A stretch of DNA of 64,000 nucleotides from DASXHY01 sp036272195 (GTDB lineage: Bacteria > Verrucomicrobiota > Verrucomicrobiia > Limisphaerales > DASXHY01): positions 1-64,000 of the forward strand of contig DATAZE010000055.1 of the NCBI GenBank assembly GCA_036272195.1. The letters run 5' to 3'. The position numbers and the translations under genes are program-made. Below the pieces are notes generated by a model. The model had not been told where the DNA came from. It searched no databases and saw nothing but the letters and a program-made list of their open reading frames with translations. This document shows, one piece after another, positions 53,138-61,231 of the stretch (positions within the stretch are counted from its first letter, which is position 1; every line of letters begins with the position of its first letter).

Positions 53138-54301
53138 ATGCGACGCAAAGCAACGAAGTTTGAATTGTGGGGCGTAGCTGTCGCTGCGTTTGTCATGATT
53201 ATATTGCTGCCGGTGCTCAACGCCACGCCGGTCGGCAGTTTTTTGCACGTCAGCAATTTCACGATCAATCTTTACGGGAAATATCTGTGCTACGGCCTGC
53301 TGGCCATCAGCGTGGATTTGCTGTGGGGATACACCGGGCTGCTGAGCCTCGGCCAGGCGCTCTTTTTCACGCTCGGCGGTTACATGATGGGAATGTACCT
53401 GATGCGGATGATCGGAACGCTCGGGCAATATCATCAGCCGATTCCCGATTTCCTGGTGTTCCTCGGCTGGAGCCGGTTGCCGGAATTCTGGAAACCGTTC
53501 AGCAGTTTCCCCTTTGCCTTTTTCATGGCGATGTTGCTGCCGGGAACGCTGGCGCTGGTGTTTGGTTTCCTGGCATTTCGCTCGCGCATTCGAGGCGTTT
53601 ATTTTTCGATTCTTACGCAGGCGCTGACCTATGCGGCGACGTTGCTATTCTTTCGCAACAACCTGTTGATGGGCGGCAATAACGGTTTTACTGATTTTAA
53701 ATTTATTTTCGGTTACGACTTGCGCGAACCAGCCACGCAGCGGGGATTGTATATTGCGACGGGGTTGACGGTGTTGATTGTTTACCTCGGCTGCCGTTGG
53801 TTGAGCCGGACAAAATTCGGGCTGGTGCAACAAGCGATTCGCGACAGCGAGAACCGGGTGCTTTTCAGCGGTTACGCGGCGGGAAATTATAAGCTGTTTA
53901 TCTTTGTGCTCGCCGCGCTCATCGGTTCGGTCGGCGGAATGTTGTTCGTGCCGCAGGTGGGCATCATTAATCCCAGCGAAATGGCGCCGGACAAATCGTT
54001 GGAGGCAGTGGTGTGGGTGGCGGTCGGAGGGCGCGGGACGCTGCTCGGGCCGATCCTGGGCGCTTTTGGCGTGAACGCCTTCAAGAGCTGGGCCACCCGC
54101 GCGTATCCGGACCTTTGGCAGATTTTGCTCGGGGGGCTTTTCGTGGTCGTGACTTTGTTCATGCCGAAGGGATTGGTCGGGCTGCCGGAACAATTGCGCG
54201 GCATAAAAAAACGTTTTGACGCGCGACGCAGCAAAGCCGTCAGCGAACCAACCATCACTCCGGTCAGCCGCACCGCGGAAGAATTGGCCAAAATCAAATG
54301 A
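53138..54301 (+). CDS. urtC: Urea ABC transporter, permease UrtC
   Basis: This 387-residue LivM-type permease is the partner of UrtB. Hydrophobic helices span most of the protein; characteristic blocks are CYGLLAISVDLLWGYTGLLS, GQALFFTLGGYMMGMYLMR and GNNGFTDFKFIFGYDL. The conserved cytoplasmic EAA-like loop is QAIRDSENRVLFSGY. It begins 11 bp after urtB and its stop overlaps urtD by 4 bp. Confidence 0.93.
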   Translation: MRRKATKFELWGVAVAAFVMIILLPVLNATPVGSFLHVSNFTINLYGKYLCYGLLAISVDLLWGYTGLLSLGQALFFTLGGYMMGMYLMRMIGTLGQYHQPIPDFLVFLGWSRLPEFWKPFSSFPFAFFMAMLLPGTLALVFGFLAFRSRIRGVYFSILTQALTYAATLLFFRNNLLMGGNNGFTDFKFIFGYDLREPATQRGLYIATGLTVLIVYLGCRWLSRTKFGLVQQAIRDSENRVLFSGYAAGNYKLFIFVLAALIGSVGGMLFVPQVGIINPSEMAPDKSLEAVVWVAVGGRGTLLGPILGAFGVNAFKSWATRAYPDLWQILLGGLFVVVTLFMPKGLVGLPEQLRGIKKRFDARRSKAVSEPTITPVSRTAEELAKIK

Positions 54302-55065
54302 GCACCGCGCATCGCGAATTTGTTTTAACGCTCGAAGACGTGAACAAGGCCTTCGAGGGCTTTAAGGCCATTTCGAACCTGACTCTGTACATGGATAAAG
54401 GGGAGTTGCGCACGATCATTGGGCCGAATGGCGCGGGCAAAAGCACAATGCTCGATCTCATCACCGGGCGCACCAAACCGGACAAGGGGAAAATTGAATT
54501 TGGCAAAAATACCGACCTGACGCGGCTTAACGAACATCAAATCAACCGCCTCGGTATCGGCCGGAAATTTCAAACGCCGTCGGTTTACATCGATCATACG
54601 GTTTTTGAAAACATCTGGCTTTCGCTCAAAGGCAGCCGCGCGGTATGGACGACGATTTTTGCACGGCTTTCCTCCGATGAACGCGATCGTATTCATGACG
54701 TGCTTAATACGGTGGGGCTTTCGGCCAAGGCGGATTGGAAAGCCGGCGCGTTGAGTCACGGGCAGAAGCAGTGGCTGGAAATTGGCATGCTGCTCGCGCA
54801 GGACCCGAAGCTATTGCTGGTGGATGAACCCGCGGCGGGCATGACGGATGAAGAGACGCACAAAACCGGCGAGTTGTTGCTCAGCCTCGAAGGCAAACAC
54901 AGCATTGTGGTGATTGAACACGACATGACTTTTGTCCGGCAAATCGCGCGCAAAGTGACGGTATTGCACCAGGGCACGGTGCTGTGTGAGGGAACGGTGG
55001 ATGAGGTGCAAAATGATGAACGAGTGATTGAGGTTTACCTTGGCAGAAAGAAAAAGGCGGCGTGA
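54298..55065 (+). CDS. urtD: Urea ABC transporter, ATPase UrtD
   Basis: This 255-residue ABC ATPase is of the LivG type. Walker A is GPNGAGKST. The signature is LSHGQKQWLEIGMLL, with His in place of the usual Gly, which is diagnostic of UrtD. Walker B is LLLVDEPAAGMTDEE, followed by a switch His in IVVIEHDMTFV. Translation is coupled to urtC by ATGA overlap. A 127-bp gap to urtE is filled by a microrepeat hairpin. Confidence 0.94.
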   Translation: MSTAHREFVLTLEDVNKAFEGFKAISNLTLYMDKGELRTIIGPNGAGKSTMLDLITGRTKPDKGKIEFGKNTDLTRLNEHQINRLGIGRKFQTPSVYIDHTVFENIWLSLKGSRAVWTTIFARLSSDERDRIHDVLNTVGLSAKADWKAGALSHGQKQWLEIGMLLAQDPKLLLVDEPAAGMTDEETHKTGELLLSLEGKHSIVVIEHDMTFVRQIARKVTVLHQGTVLCEGTVDEVQNDERVIEVYLGRKKKAA

Positions 55066-55189
55066 AAAATTTAAATTCCAAATTCCAAATTCCAAGTTCC
55101 AAAGAAGCTCCAAGCTTCGAGCTTCAAATTGTAGCGCGCACCTTTCTTGGGTTTTTTGGGGACGTGGAATTTGGAATTTGGAACTTTCG
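55066..55189. repeat. Heptamer microrepeat hairpin between urtD and urtE
   Basis: A left arm of about four attccaa units (55075-55101) pairs with a right arm of ggaattt units (55166-55184) at 18 of 19 positions. An inner GAAGCTC/GAGCTTC hairpin also forms (near 55103-55124). The element interrupts an operon and would form a long structure in the mRNA. It shares motifs with 23508-23634. Confidence 0.8.
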
Positions 55190-55192
55190 GCA

Positions 55193-55888
55193 ATGTTAAC
55201 CCTTTCCAACATCTCAGTTTCCTACGACGGTTCGCGCATTCTGCGCGGCGTGAATCTGACCGTGCCGCCGCGCAGTCTTGTGTGCCTGATGGGGCGCAAC
55301 GGCGTCGGCAAAACGACGACGCTGAAATCCATCGTCGGCCTGGCGCACACGGACAGCGGCTCGATCATGCTTGGCGGGGCGGAATTGTGCGGCATGAAAC
55401 CAGATTTGCGCGCGCGGCACGGGCTGGGTTACGTCCCGCAAGGACGCGATATTTTTCCGCACCTGACGGTTTGGGAAAATCTAAAGATCAGCCTGGTGGT
55501 GCACAAAGCCAAAGCCAACGGCCAGGTGGACCGCGTGCTGGAATTATTTCCGGTCCTCAAGGAGATGTTGCAGCGCAAGGGCGGTGTGCTCAGCGGCGGG
55601 CAGCAGCAGCAACTCGCCATCGCGCGCGCATTGCTGACGGATCCGAAGATTTTGATTCTCGACGAGCCGACGGAAGGCATCCAGCCGAATATCATCGATC
55701 AAATCGGCGAGACGCTTTTGAAAATCAAGGCGGAGGGGAAAATCAGCATTCTGTTGGTGGAGCAATATCTCGATTTCTGCATCAGCATCGGCGACAGCTT
55801 TTATATTATGGATCGTGGCGCGGTGGTGGCGGAGGGGCCGATTAAGAATTTGCACGATCCGAATGTGCGGAAGCATTTGACGGTTTAA
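55193..55888 (+). CDS. urtE: Urea ABC transporter, ATPase UrtE
   Basis: This 231-residue ABC ATPase is of the LivF type. Walker A is GRNGVGKTT, the Q-loop region is GLGYVPQGRDIFPHLTV, the signature is LSGGQQQQLAIARAL, and Walker B is ILILDEPTEGIQPNIIDQ; the EGIQP sequence is typical of UrtE. The start at ATG 55193 (MLTLSNISVSYDG) is clear; the longer upstream frame simply translates the microrepeat. It completes urtABCDE. Confidence 0.94.
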   Translation: MLTLSNISVSYDGSRILRGVNLTVPPRSLVCLMGRNGVGKTTTLKSIVGLAHTDSGSIMLGGAELCGMKPDLRARHGLGYVPQGRDIFPHLTVWENLKISLVVHKAKANGQVDRVLELFPVLKEMLQRKGGVLSGGQQQQLAIARALLTDPKILILDEPTEGIQPNIIDQIGETLLKIKAEGKISILLVEQYLDFCISIGDSFYIMDRGAVVAEGPIKNLHDPNVRKHLTV

Positions 55889-56315
55889 GGCGGAGCACCC
55901 TGAACCTTTCTCACGTAAAAAAGTTAGGGCTCGACGGAGTTTCGCCCCACCATGGTTGCTGTGTTGTTAGCAGGCTGTTCAAATCCCGCCACGGTTTTGC
56001 GGTTCTGAAGGCGAGCGAAAAATTCGCCTTCAAAAATTAACAATGCTTTGCGCCTTTGTTTGTAGGGATTTGAAAGCGGTCGCTTGATTCTCTTCGTTCA
56101 AATTCTTTAATGGCATGTCCGGTGCTGAAGAGCAGGCATGGCTATTTTCGCTACAACTAAAACGTCGCAGACGTTTGATGATAGCCATTTCTTCCAGCGA
56201 CTCACGCTGATCGACATCTGCTGCGGACCTCCCATCCAGGCGTGATCCCTCCCACGTGTCCGGGTTCGAGAGAACCATTGTTTTCAAGTTTTTAACCGTT
56301 CGTTGTTTTGTACTT
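55889..56315. other. Non-coding region before the ureohydrolase
   Basis: This 427-bp gap contains a 9-bp hairpin TGAAGGCGA/TCGCCTTCA (56006-56032) and the -24/-12-like element at 56111-56129. I looked for guanidine-I, -II and -III riboswitch features and did not find a convincing one. An in-frame GTG at 56256 could extend the ureohydrolase by 20 residues, but that stretch shows no conserved sequence. Confidence 0.5.
56111..56129 (+). promoter_or_regulatory. -24/-12 (sigma-54-like) element before the ureohydrolase
   Basis: TGGCATGTCCGGTGCTGAA matches the element before urtA at 16 of 19 positions, including TGGCA and GGTGCTGAA. The GG and GC dinucleotides have sigma-54 spacing. It lies about 187 bp upstream of the ureohydrolase ATG. 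The pair suggests that both operons answer to the same nitrogen signal. Confidence 0.5.
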
Positions 56316-57821
56316 ATGGGTTTTGGTCATTCACATTCTAATAAGCGTAAGTTGAATCGCAGAGTCCGTTCCGCCACCAAGGAAGCGCAGCATGATCTCG
56401 CGCATACCGAAGGCAAGGAACATCACGAGGCCGCCGGCCACAATTTCGTGCCGGGCGTGCATCACCACGCCGATAAACCGGGCGCGCAAAGCAAGTATCA
56501 CGCGCCGCCGGCGGGTGAAAACTGGCCGCCGTTCCCTGACTTGCCCAGTTCGCATCATCCGCATCCGGAACATCCCGAGGGTTATGCCTGGAAGCCGGTG
56601 GAACACACGGATTATGGGGACGTGGGGCACGTCCCGCCGGGCCATCCGCATCCGGAAGTTTTTGACCCCGCCGTCCGCCAGGGAGCCTGGGCTAAATATC
56701 GCGAAGCCGAACTTGGCTCGAAAGGCTGGAAGGAAGAAGTCGATCGCTGCATCGAATTCGGGCTCGAAGCGGCGCCGTCGATCAAAGACCGCAGCATCTC
56801 GACTTTCGCGCGAGGCGAGCTGCCGCATTTCGCTGGCATCAACACGTTTTGCAAAACCCATTACCTCGAAGACGTCAAAAAAGTTTCCGGTTTCGATGCT
56901 GCGGTCATCGGCGTGCCGTTTGATATCGGCACGACATATCGCAGCGGCACGCGATTTGGGCCGCAGGCGATTCGCCGCATTTCGGCGCTTTACGGGACTT
57001 ACAATTACGAAATGGGTGTTGATTTGCGGGAATCGCTCAAGTGGTGCGACGTCGGCGATGTGTTCACCATCGCGAATATCGAGAAGGGTTTTGATCAAAT
57101 CTCGAAAGCTGTCGCGCATGTGCGCGCGAATGGCGTGTTTCCCATCATGCTGGGAGGGGACCATTCGATTGGATATCCGAATGTGCGGGGCGTTGCGCCT
57201 TATATCGACGGGCCGGTGGGAATCATTCATATCGATCGCCACGTGGACACGCAGGAAACGGACATGGACGAGCGCATGCACACGTGTCCGTGGTTTCACG
57301 CGACCAACATTCCGAACGCTCCGCCGGTGAACCTGGTGCAACTCGGCATCGGCGGCTGGCAGGCGCCGCGACCGGGAGTGAAAGTGGGCCGCTCGCGCGG
57401 CACGACGGTGCTGACCATCGAGGACATTGTGATGATGGGCGTGGACAAGGCGGCGGAAATCGCGCTCGACGTGGCCTGGAGCGGCGGGGCCAAGGCGGTT
57501 TACTTGAGCTTCGATGTGGATTCGCTCGATGCCGGTTTTGTTCCGGGAACAGGCTGGCCTGAGCCGGGCGGTTTTTTGCCGCGGGAAGTTTTGCGGTTGT
57601 TGCGCTTGGTTGCGCGAGAGGGGTTGTGCGGCATGGAGGTGGTGGAAGTCGCGCCGCAATACGATGTCGGCGACAAGACCGCGCTGCTCGGGACGCGCGC
57701 CATCATGGACGTGCTCGCGACGCTGGTGAACGAAGGCAAGCTCGGCAAAAAGCCGGATACAAAATTGCCGCCGCCGCCGTACTGGCCGGAGCGGAAGAAA
57801 AACAAGGGGAAAAGGAAATGA
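56316..57821 (+). CDS. Ureohydrolase, probable guanidine hydrolase, with His-rich arm
   Basis: This 501-residue member of the arginase/agmatinase family would release urea from a guanidino substrate. The catalytic domain (about 160-475) keeps all expected metal ligands: His-283 (GGDHS), Asp-307/His-309/Asp-311 (HIDRHVDTQ) and Asp-400/Asp-402 (SFDVDSLD). DRHVD replaces the usual DAHxD. The blocks TYRSGTRFGP, MHTCPWFHATNI and PGTGWPEPGGFLPRE resemble the nickel-dependent guanidine hydrolase group (Synechocystis Sll1077/GdmH) rather than classical agmatinase. That assignment is from memory and context. Residues 1-117 contain 19 histidines, possibly a metal-binding arm. ATG 56316 is chosen; a GTG at 56256 is in frame. 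A similar NitT-type transporter accompanies cyanobacterial gdmH. Confidence 0.75.
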   Translation: MGFGHSHSNKRKLNRRVRSATKEAQHDLAHTEGKEHHEAAGHNFVPGVHHHADKPGAQSKYHAPPAGENWPPFPDLPSSHHPHPEHPEGYAWKPVEHTDYGDVGHVPPGHPHPEVFDPAVRQGAWAKYREAELGSKGWKEEVDRCIEFGLEAAPSIKDRSISTFARGELPHFAGINTFCKTHYLEDVKKVSGFDAAVIGVPFDIGTTYRSGTRFGPQAIRRISALYGTYNYEMGVDLRESLKWCDVGDVFTIANIEKGFDQISKAVAHVRANGVFPIMLGGDHSIGYPNVRGVAPYIDGPVGIIHIDRHVDTQETDMDERMHTCPWFHATNIPNAPPVNLVQLGIGGWQAPRPGVKVGRSRGTTVLTIEDIVMMGVDKAAEIALDVAWSGGAKAVYLSFDVDSLDAGFVPGTGWPEPGGFLPREVLRLLRLVAREGLCGMEVVEVAPQYDVGDKTALLGTRAIMDVLATLVNEGKLGKKPDTKLPPPPYWPERKKNKGKRK

Positions 57822-57891
57822 ACGCGTCCTCAGATAACTGCAAGAGCGGCGCAACCTTGGGTCATCATTTGTATCGTTGGCTTGATTCATT

Positions 57892-57939
57892 CCGCCCGCT
57901 GCTGCGCGGGCGGGGACGCCGAAGCACGGCGTCCCTACC
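57892..57939. repeat. Double-hairpin intergenic repeat ending ggcgtccctacc
   Basis: The first stem is CCGCCCGC/GCGGGCGG (57892-57899 with 57906-57913). The second is GGGACGCC/GGCGTCCC, ending at 57935. The same layout and end sequence are seen at 34015-34060. It lies between the ureohydrolase and the creatininase-family gene, which starts 13 bp later. Confidence 0.7.
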
Positions 57940-57951
57940 CCGGGTGAATTT

Positions 57952-58740
57952 ATGACTGACGCCCTGCAACAACGACCGTTGCGATGGGAGTCGCTGACGT
58001 GGGAGGAGATTGGCTCACTGCGACAGTCCGGGATGGATTTGTGCCTGCTGCCGGTTGGTGCCACGGAGCAGCACGGGCCGCACCTTGGCGTGGGTATGGA
58101 TTCGCGCAACGCGACTTTGCTCTGTGAGGCAGTCTCGCGCGAAACTGGAGCGCCGGTTTTACCCACGCTGAGTTACGGCTGTTCGCTCGGACATTCGCGC
58201 CGCTGGCCGGGCACGATCGCGGTGCAACCGCAAACGCTCATTGACACGGCGGTGCAAATCTTCGAATGGATTTACTACGCCGGCTTCAAGCGGCTCATCC
58301 TCGTCAACGGGCACGTCGGCAATTTCGCTCCGCTTCGTTGCGCGCTGGAAATCATTCGCAGCCGTTTCGATGACGCGCTCGCGCGCATTTGCAACGTGGC
58401 GGAAATCAGCGCGCGCGTGCGGGCCGATTTTTTCGCCGACGCCGAAGATTGGCATGCCAACGCCGCTGAGACGTCCCTGATGATGGCCCAGGCACCGGAC
58501 CTGGTACGTTGGGACCGCTTGACCAACTCCGATGATTCGGACCGCACCGGCGGCCTTGTCTTTACTCACCCGGTGAATCGCACCAGCAAAAACGGCGTCA
58601 CCGGTTTTCCAAGCCGCGCGACCGCGCAGAAGGGCGAAAGTCTTTTTCGCATGATGGTTGAAGACCTTTCCGTTCTCGTGCGTCGTGGCCTGACCGAACA
58701 ATCGCCGCTTGAACACAGTTACTTTGCCTCCGTCCTATGA
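57952..58740 (+). CDS. Creatininase-family amidohydrolase
   Basis: This 262-residue metal-dependent amidohydrolase shows the family metal residues: Glu-39 and His-41 in VGATEQHGPHL, Asp-50, His-121 in VNGHVGN, and Glu-173 in DWHANAAETS. As I recall, true creatininase has Glu two residues after the equivalent histidine (NGHYEN); here it is Gly, as in relatives such as MftE and ArfB. Creatinine may therefore not be the substrate. It probably cleaves a cyclic or N-substituted amide. The stop overlaps the glutamine synthetase start by 4 bp, so the two proteins are made together, next to a ureohydrolase. Confidence 0.8.
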   Translation: MTDALQQRPLRWESLTWEEIGSLRQSGMDLCLLPVGATEQHGPHLGVGMDSRNATLLCEAVSRETGAPVLPTLSYGCSLGHSRRWPGTIAVQPQTLIDTAVQIFEWIYYAGFKRLILVNGHVGNFAPLRCALEIIRSRFDDALARICNVAEISARVRADFFADAEDWHANAAETSLMMAQAPDLVRWDRLTNSDDSDRTGGLVFTHPVNRTSKNGVTGFPSRATAQKGESLFRMMVEDLSVLVRRGLTEQSPLEHSYFASVL

Positions 58741-60188
58741 ACTCCGCGCCGAAATTAAAATCCAAAAAACTTAGTTTGCCGAAATCGCGCACGCTCGGGC
58801 CCAACGGGGCCAGCGCGAATGGTTCCGGCCCCAGCGCCGCAGAATTGAAGAGCCTGAAACAAAAGTTGATTCAGCAAGGCGTGAAATATTGCCTCGGCGC
58901 TTATGTGGATATTCACGGCGTGCCGAAAGGGAAGTTCGTGCCGATCGAGCATTTCGAACATTTCGCCCACGGGTCCGAGCTTTACACGGGTTACGCGCTC
59001 GACGGCCTGGGCCAGGCACCGAATGACGATGAAATTGCGTCCGTTCCGGACCTGAGTCATATCATTCAACTTCCCTGGCAAAAGGAAGTGGCGTGGATGC
59101 CCGCCGACAATCATTTCCACGGCCAGCCGTATCCGCTGAATTCGCGCGTGCTTCTGAAAAACATCATGGCCGAGGCGACGAAGATGGGGTTCACGTTCAA
59201 CCTGGGCATCGAATGCGAAATCTATGTGCTCAAGCAGGATGGGCAGGGGAAGCTGTCGGTCCCGAACCACGACGACAATCTCGAAAAAAGTTGCTATGAC
59301 GTGAAGCGATTTCTCGACGTGTTTCCGTGGCTCGACGAAATGGCGACGACGATGAACGGCCTGGGCTGGGACATTTATTCCTTCGACCACGAGGACGGAA
59401 ATTCGCAATTCGAATTCGATTTCAAATACGATAACGCGCTCACGATGGCCGATCGTTACATTTTCTTCCGCTACATGGCGAAGGCCATCGCGGCGAAACA
59501 CGGGTTGCTGGCGACATTCATGCCGAAACCGTTCGCGGACAAAACCGGCAACGGCGCGCATTTTAATATGTCGCTGGCCGATGCGAAGACGGGCAAAAAT
59601 TTGTTTGCGATCGAACCCGAAGCGGATCCGCGCGGGCTGGGTCTTTCACCGCTGGGATATTCCTTCGTGGCCGGGATTCTGCGCCATGGCCGGGCATTGT
59701 GCGCGGTGCTCGCGCCGACGGTGAACAGCTACAAGCGGCTGATCCGGCGGGGGGCGATGAGTTATTATTCCTGGGCGCCAGTGTTTAACTCCTTCGGCAC
59801 AAATAATCGCACGAATTCGGTGCGCATTCCCATGGGCGGCGGCCGTTGTGAAAGCCGCAACGCCGATTCCTCGTGCAATCCCTATCTCGCGGCCGCTTTG
59901 GTGCTCGCGGCGGGATTGGAAGGTGTGCGCGAGCAACTCGATCCCGGCGATCCGCATCACGAAAACCTTTACGAACTTTCGCCGGCGGAATTGGAAAAAA
60001 TCGGCGTGCAGGAATTACCGCGCACATTGGCTGAGGCGGTGGAAGCATTCGCTGCCGATCCGTTCGTCGAAAAAATCATCGGCAGGGAACTCAGGGACGA
60101 ATTTATCCGGTACAAGCGGGAGGAGTGGACGGACTATCACCAGAGCGTAAGCCAGTGGGAGATTGACCGTTACGCGCGACTTTTCTGA
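58737..60188 (+). CDS. glnT: GlnT-like glutamine synthetase
   Basis: This is a 483-residue member of the glutamine synthetase family, closest in style to the GlnT (rhizobial type III) group. A Lys/Ser-rich N-terminal extension (1-35) precedes the beta-grasp domain (GVKYCLGAYVDIHGVPKGKF). The catalytic domain has IECEIYV, SFDHEDGNSQFEFDF, KTGNGAHFNMSL and NRTNSVRIPMGGG. Tyr-412 in NLYEL aligns with the region that is adenylylated in enterobacterial GlnA. It probably joins ammonium to glutamate, but related enzymes use amines. Translation is coupled to the creatininase-family gene by a 4-bp overlap, suggesting direct capture of released ammonium or amine. Confidence 0.85.
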   Translation: MNSAPKLKSKKLSLPKSRTLGPNGASANGSGPSAAELKSLKQKLIQQGVKYCLGAYVDIHGVPKGKFVPIEHFEHFAHGSELYTGYALDGLGQAPNDDEIASVPDLSHIIQLPWQKEVAWMPADNHFHGQPYPLNSRVLLKNIMAEATKMGFTFNLGIECEIYVLKQDGQGKLSVPNHDDNLEKSCYDVKRFLDVFPWLDEMATTMNGLGWDIYSFDHEDGNSQFEFDFKYDNALTMADRYIFFRYMAKAIAAKHGLLATFMPKPFADKTGNGAHFNMSLADAKTGKNLFAIEPEADPRGLGLSPLGYSFVAGILRHGRALCAVLAPTVNSYKRLIRRGAMSYYSWAPVFNSFGTNNRTNSVRIPMGGGRCESRNADSSCNPYLAAALVLAAGLEGVREQLDPGDPHHENLYELSPAELEKIGVQELPRTLAEAVEAFAADPFVEKIIGRELRDEFIRYKREEWTDYHQSVSQWEIDRYARLF

Positions 60189-60219
60189 AATCAAAACCAA
60201 AACAAGAAAGGAAATCCTA

Positions 60220-61191
60220 ATGAAAGCAAAAACACTGTTGGCGGCGGGCCTGCTCGGACTCATGGGTTTGAGCGCGGTCTCCGCGGCCCCTATCAAAATC
60301 GGTTATAGCGACTGGCCGGGTTACACGGTCATGGAAATTGCCAAGCAAAAGGGATGGTTTAAGGACGCCGGATTGGACGTGGAAATGATCTGGTTCGAGT
60401 ATTCGCCGTCCATTGATGCTTTTGCCGCAGGCAAAATCGACGCGGACATGATTGTCGCGGGCGACGACATGGTGACGGGCGCCAGCGGCGCGAAGAGCAA
60501 GATCGTGTGTCTCGCGGATTACAGCGAAGGCAGCGACATGATCGTCGGCATGCCGGGCGTGGAATCGATCAAGGATTTGAAAGGCAAAAAAGTGGGCGTG
60601 GAACTCACGCTGGTGGAACACGAACTTCTCTTGCAGGCGCTCAAGGTCAATGGCTTGAGCCAATCCGACGTGACACTGGTCGGAACGGCAACGGACAAGA
60701 CACCACAAGCGTTGCAATCGGGAGAGGTGGCGGCGATTGGCGCGTGGTATCCGATTTCCGGCCAGGCTTTGAAGACGGTGCCGGGGTCGAAAAAGCTTTT
60801 CTCCAGCGCCGACGCCAAGGGGCTTATCTTCGACGTGATTGCAGTGAACCCGACCAGTTACGCCGCGCACAAGGAGGAATGGACCAAGATCACGGCGATT
60901 TATTACAAATGCGTCAATTATTTGATGGATCCCGCGACCAAGGATGATGCGGTCAAAATCATGGCCGCAAAAGTCGGCGCGGATCCGGTGGAATACGCGA
61001 AGAACATTCCGGGCACGCATTTCCTGACCATTGCCGAGGCCAAGACGGCGTTGAAGAAGAGCCACGATATGTTGTCCATCTACGGTTCGATGGAGTTGAG
61101 CGATAAATTCTACCTGGAAAACAAGGTGTACAAAGATTCGCAAAAGCCGTCGGATTATCTCGCGCCGGGAATTATCAATAGCTTGAAGTAA
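60220..61191 (+). CDS. NitT/TauT-type ABC substrate-binding protein
   Basis: This 323-residue periplasmic protein of the SsuA/TauA/ThiY fold has a signal peptide (to VSAA, about 22). IKIGYSDWPGYTVMEIAKQ, WFEYSPSIDAFAAGKIDADM and ESIKDLKGKKVGVELTLVEH follow. ATG 60220 has a good ribosome binding site (AAAGGA) in the 31-bp gap after glnT. The acidic and aromatic N-terminal residues would suit a cationic ligand such as guanidinium, but this is inferred mostly from the neighbours. It is the first gene of a three-gene importer. Confidence 0.87.
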   Translation: MKAKTLLAAGLLGLMGLSAVSAAPIKIGYSDWPGYTVMEIAKQKGWFKDAGLDVEMIWFEYSPSIDAFAAGKIDADMIVAGDDMVTGASGAKSKIVCLADYSEGSDMIVGMPGVESIKDLKGKKVGVELTLVEHELLLQALKVNGLSQSDVTLVGTATDKTPQALQSGEVAAIGAWYPISGQALKTVPGSKKLFSSADAKGLIFDVIAVNPTSYAAHKEEWTKITAIYYKCVNYLMDPATKDDAVKIMAAKVGADPVEYAKNIPGTHFLTIAEAKTALKKSHDMLSIYGSMELSDKFYLENKVYKDSQKPSDYLAPGIINSLK

Positions 61192-61231
61192 AGGGCGCAA
61201 CGGCGGTCATAGACTGCCGCTAAAGAAAACC

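Noticed and set aside
55028..55192. UrtE starting at 55028
   Set aside because: The extra 55 residues are a translation of the microrepeat hairpin; UrtE family similarity begins exactly at ATG 55193.
55889..56315. Possible guanidine riboswitch upstream of the ureohydrolase
   Set aside because: I looked for the conserved guanidine-I core, paired ACGR-loop hairpins of type II and the type III pseudoknot. Only isolated fragments such as 'gacgg' are present, without the required stems.
56316..57821. Naming the ureohydrolase agmatinase (speB) with polyamine context
   Set aside because: No arginine decarboxylase, polyamine transporter or putrescine pathway genes are adjacent, and the DRHVD and PGTGWPEPGGF blocks differ from what I expect in agmatinases. 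Agmatinase remains the main alternative.
56331..58166. Long open frame (611 codons) on the minus strand across the ureohydrolase
   Set aside because: It is a composition-driven shadow of the plus-strand ureohydrolase and creatininase-family genes, Arg/His-rich with no family motifs.
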